NCBI GenBank assembly: GCA_003514305.1 | Contig: DORE01000001.1 | Span: forward strand, 1 to 17,995 | From: Gammaproteobacteria bacterium | GTDB taxonomy: Bacteria > Pseudomonadota > Gammaproteobacteria > Pseudomonadales > Pseudohongiellaceae | Length of the DNA: 17,995 bases | Reading direction: 5' to 3' | Shown: in pieces, positions 15,639-17,995 of the stretch | Position numbering within the stretch: position 1 is the first letter of the stretch | Layout of the letters: every line of letters begins with the position of its first letter | Translations under genes and position numbers: made by a program | The notes under the pieces: generated by a model | Told to the model about the DNA's origin: nothing | The model's database searches: none | The model's input: the letters and a program-made list of their open reading frames with translations, nothing else

Positions 15639-16733
15639 ATTAAGGTGTCTTAATGTTTCTTCTCGCTCCGACGCTTCCTGATCAGCCAGCTGAGCGACGC
15701 GCCGATAGAACGACTTCAGCTTTCCTTCTTCCTGATCCAGCAGCACTTCAAACGCTGGGATCCAGTCATTGTAAGAGGCTACTGTAGACAACTGAGCATT
15801 ATTTAACTCTCTGGCAAACCAGGCATCATATCCACCATACCCCTGCCAGCTTTCCTTCTGCAACTGGTAAGCTGCACGCAATTCCGACTGCAGCGTTCTC
15901 TTGCGGCTTCTCTTTTCTGCATCTGGCAGCTCACTTTCGTAAAGCTCATGAAAACGACCGCGCCAGAACGTCACAAGCGCGGCGAAGTCGGACTGGCGAG
16001 CGAGGCTGAGCTCGGCGCTTTCGAGCAAATGTTTATCATTGAGGGACTCAGACCACCTTCTTATGCCTTCTCTCTCCACTGTCGTGGCGAAGCTTTCATT
16101 GAAGCTTGTATCTCCTGCGGCAAAGGCCACCTGATGTGCCAACTCGTGGAAAACCAACCCTGCTAGCTGATAGTCCGAGCGATCCACCACGGTACTCATC
16201 AGTGAATCATCAAACCAACCAAGCGTTGAATACGCGTCGACACCTCCGGTGTAGACATCCAGCCCCTGTAATTCAAGCTGCTCAGCATACGCAAGAGCCT
16301 CAGACTCCGAGAAATAGCCTCGATAGGACAGACATCCGGCAACGGGGTAGCACCAGCTGACAGCCTGCGTCGAAAATTCTGGTGCAGCAAACACATTCCA
16401 GACTACATGCTCCCGCCCGATATCCACATAGGTCAGGTAGTTATCGTCAACGGGAAGCTCAAGTTCAGACAAGGCGAATTGTCTGATCTGCAGTATCCGT
16501 TCAAATTTATCCCGCAACTCTTGTGGCAGATCCTGCCTCACGAGCAAAGTCTTTATGTCCTGACGATCTGTCAGAATTTTCAATTGCCCTCTTGCTGCCT
16601 GAGAATAGTAAGAGATCGCCTCGCAAGAGATGAGCAGTAGAGGGATCAGTGCGAGACCAGTAAATTTAACACCAGCGCACCAGCCACGTGTCAGCGGACG
16701 AAGCGAATTCGGCCTTATCTTGACTGCGGCCAC
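15612..16733 (-). CDS. Lipoprotein zinc metallopeptidase, putative aminopeptidase (Aminopep family)
   Basis: This predicted membrane-anchored metalloprotease is 373 aa. The lipobox LISC puts the lipidated Cys at residue 37, followed by Glu, which is not the Asp that would retain it at the inner membrane, so an outer-membrane location is plausible. VFHELAHQ (His196, Glu197, His200) is the zinc-binding HExxH, with Glu213 in NESFA as a likely third ligand. The whole layout (SWCYPVAGC, GYFS, TLGWFDDS, HELAH) matches the uncharacterised Aminopep family (PF10023 as I recall it). The GTG start at 16733 immediately follows the TAA of yjbQ; AGGGGAA lies nine bases before it. With yjbQ and the cyclotransferase it forms a three-gene operon, and its 3' end overlaps the TPR gene by 27 bases. 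Confidence 0.88.
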   Translation of the reverse strand: MAAVKIRPNSLRPLTRGWCAGVKFTGLALIPLLLISCEAISYYSQAARGQLKILTDRQDIKTLLVRQDLPQELRDKFERILQIRQFALSELELPVDDNYLTYVDIGREHVVWNVFAAPEFSTQAVSWCYPVAGCLSYRGYFSESEALAYAEQLELQGLDVYTGGVDAYSTLGWFDDSLMSTVVDRSDYQLAGLVFHELAHQVAFAAGDTSFNESFATTVEREGIRRWSESLNDKHLLESAELSLARQSDFAALVTFWRGRFHELYESELPDAEKRSRKRTLQSELRAAYQLQKESWQGYGGYDAWFARELNNAQLSTVASYNDWIPAFEVLLDQEEGKLKSFYRRVAQLADQEASEREETLRHLNSLAFEAAL

Positions 16734-17159
16734 TTAAGCCAGTTCCCCTTGCAGAGTGACGATGACGACCCGCTCTGCAGCAAAATCTCTGTGTTCTCCT
16801 AGATAAATACCCTGCCATGTCCCTAGCTGCAATTGACCATCACGCACGGGAACGGTGAGTTCACTGCCCAGCAGCGCGGATTTCAGGTGAGCAGGCATAT
16901 CGTCAGGACCCTCTTCAATATGCTCGAAATACTGTGCACTTTCTGGCGCCAGCCGATTGAAATACGCTTCCATATCGCTGCGGACAGTAGGATCCGCATT
17001 TTCATTCAAACTTAACGAAGCAGACGTGTGCTGCAGATGGAAATGCACCAAGCCGATGGACAAGCTAGCGAATTCCGGCAGCTGTCGACAAATTTCATCA
17101 GTAACCAGGTGAAACCCTCTGGATCTGGCCTTCAATTCAATACATCTCTGAACCCACAT
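16734..17159 (-). CDS. yjbQ: YjbQ/UPF0047 family protein
   Basis: This small soluble protein of 141 aa is the usual size for the YjbQ family (PF01894 as I recall it). Its key block is HFHLQHTSASLSLNENADP, followed by a GTWQGIYLGEHRD motif near the end; the His and acidic residues in these blocks form the presumed active or metal site. YjbQ proteins have been reported to have weak thiamine-phosphate synthase activity in vitro, but their cellular role is not settled. The ATG at 17159 overlaps the stop of the upstream cyclotransferase gene by one base (TGATG), so translational coupling is likely; a TTG one codon earlier is not needed. Its TAA is directly followed by the GTG of the aminopeptidase gene. 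Confidence 0.93.
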   Translation of the reverse strand: MWVQRCIELKARSRGFHLVTDEICRQLPEFASLSIGLVHFHLQHTSASLSLNENADPTVRSDMEAYFNRLAPESAQYFEHIEEGPDDMPAHLKSALLGSELTVPVRDGQLQLGTWQGIYLGEHRDFAAERVVIVTLQGELA

Positions 17160-17923
17160 CAACGACCTACCAGCTCGATCTCAAACAGATTTGCCCAGTG
17201 TTTACCGGTAACAAACAGCCTCTCTGACTCGGCGTCCCAGGCAATGCCATTCAGCACGGCCTCGTTGCTCCCCAGCTCAGTCCGCTCTGATAAGCCAGTA
17301 AGATCTATAAGAGAATTGATGCTTCCCGTTGTCGGATCGATTCTTACGATGAAGTCTGTTTGCCACACGTTCGCCCAAACTTCACCATTAATGTATTCCA
17401 GCTCGTTCAAGTTATTTACTGGCGATCCCTGTAGCGTTACTTCAACAGAGCGAACCGGAGAGAAATCTTCAGGGCTAAGGAATTGGAGTCTGGCAGAACC
17501 ATCACTCAGAATCAGATGCTCCCCATCAAAAGCGAGTCCCCAGCCTTCGGTCGGATTGTAGTGCGTGCCTGTTTGCTTAAAGTCATTTTTATCGTAGACA
17601 AAAACCATGTGCGATTGCCAGGTGAGCTGGTAGATTTTATCTCCAACAATCTCGATACCTTCACCGAAGTAGCGGCGTCCGAGCGGTTTGCTCATTATTT
17701 CGCTGGCATCTTCAACAGAGACTTTACTGAGCTTAGAAACCCCGCGTTTTCCAGTTCCCTCGTAGAGAAAACCTTCATGAAATACCAGCCCCTGCGTAAA
17801 GGAGGACATGTCATGTGGATAGACATTCACAACGCGAAACCCAAAGCGGGTGGGTTCTGTCTGCGCATTCGCCACACATGACGGAAGGAAAAAGAATAAA
17901 AGCAGAAGAAATAAACGCATGAA
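17159..17923 (-). CDS. Glutaminyl-peptide cyclotransferase (plant/bacterial type)
   Basis: This exported enzyme cyclises N-terminal glutamine of peptides to pyroglutamate (Glu_cyclase_2 family), here 254 aa. The mature part is a beta-propeller with typical blocks NVYPHDMSSFTQGLVF, YEGTGKRGVSKL, YFGEGIEIVGDKIYQLTW, GWGLAFDGEHLILSDGS, LNELEYINGEVWANVW and LNGIAWD. Conserved Glu and Asn residues in GEGI and LNELEY belong to the active centre of the family. The signal peptide is MRLFLLLLFFFLPSC with a likely cut at ANA|Q. I chose the ATG at 17923 because the protein then begins with a normal signal peptide and because an extended -10-like sequence overlaps the ATG nine codons upstream (17947), which would make that Met transcribed only poorly. 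The longer form is possible. It leads the operon cyclotransferase–yjbQ–aminopeptidase. Confidence 0.9.
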   Translation of the reverse strand, partial: FMRLFLLLLFFFLPSCVANAQTEPTRFGFRVVNVYPHDMSSFTQGLVFHEGFLYEGTGKRGVSKLSKVSVEDASEIMSKPLGRRYFGEGIEIVGDKIYQLTWQSHMVFVYDKNDFKQTGTHYNPTEGWGLAFDGEHLILSDGSARLQFLSPEDFSPVRSVEVTLQGSPVNNLNELEYINGEVWANVWQTDFIVRIDPTTGSINSLIDLTGLSERTELGSNEAVLNGIAWDAESERLFVTGKHWANLFEIELVGR

Positions 17924-17949
17924 ATTCAACTTCGAATTGCTGAGCATTA

Positions 17950-17958
17950 GTTATAGCA
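17950..17958 (-). promoter_or_regulatory. Possible extended -10 element for the cyclotransferase operon
   Basis: TGCTATAAC on the minus strand fits TGnTATAAT with one mismatch. Transcription would begin near 17943, about 20 bases before the ATG at 17923. No clear -35 hexamer is present. Confidence 0.33.
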
Positions 17959-17995
17959 TACCAGCAAATAGTGCAGGCTTTCGATGTTCGTTATT

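Noticed and set aside
17028..17561. Plus-strand open frame of 177 codons
   Set aside because: It crosses the opposite-strand cyclotransferase and yjbQ genes, both of which are clear family members; the frame is Ser-rich and has no recognisable motif.
1..17995. CRISPR array, insertion sequence, prophage or defence island
   Set aside because: No regularly spaced repeats, transposase or integrase motifs, or known defence domains were seen on either strand.

Overview
This window looks like ordinary, gene-dense chromosome of a Gammaproteobacterium, probably an aquatic or marine heterotroph. The grounds are a gammaproteobacterial-type Pal end, an NAD(P)/FAD-oxidoreductase–SelD fusion, a COG3618 amidohydrolase, a secreted PDLQGVW-type protein and a sodium:solute symporter, at moderate GC. 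The species-level guess is an inference. I see no rRNA, tRNA, CRISPR array, insertion sequence or phage gene.

Layout. (1) 1-540: the 3' end of pal, closed by a very clear intrinsic terminator. (2) 541-4098, minus strand: a two-gene unit (DUF4105 membrane protein, then an HSL-type esterase), preceded by a secreted protein of unknown function. (3) 4332-9684: a metabolic block with a ThDP-dependent carboligase/decarboxylase (+), a sodium:solute symporter (-, its stop codon directly abutting that of the ThDP gene), a COG3618 TIM-barrel hydrolase (+), a decayed HAD-phosphatase pseudogene (+) and a PaaI-type thioesterase (-). (4) 9999-14824: a patatin-like phospholipase (-), an MFS transporter (+), and a fusion of an FAD/NAD oxidoreductase to selenophosphate synthetase SelD (+), the last with a near-consensus sigma-70 promoter. 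(5) 14910-17923: a secreted TPR protein (+) overlapping tail-to-tail with a minus-strand operon encoding glutaminyl-peptide cyclotransferase, YjbQ and a lipoprotein HELAH aminopeptidase; these three are tightly coupled (TGATG, then TAA directly followed by GTG).

How the genes may work together. The symporter, ThDP enzyme and amidohydrolase could handle uptake and breakdown of a small organic acid, but nothing in the sequence identifies the substrate. The SelD fusion supplies selenophosphate; its users (SelA/SelB or SelU) are not in the window. The cyclotransferase and the aminopeptidase both appear to be exported and both act on peptide N-termini, which suggests a shared role in peptide processing.

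The most notable items are the HAD pseudogene, whose reading frame can be followed through one frameshift and five in-frame stops, a nine-base G tract that encodes the oxyanion-hole glycines of the esterase, and the coupled cyclotransferase/YjbQ/aminopeptidase operon. I did not find a convincing new defence system or mobile element.
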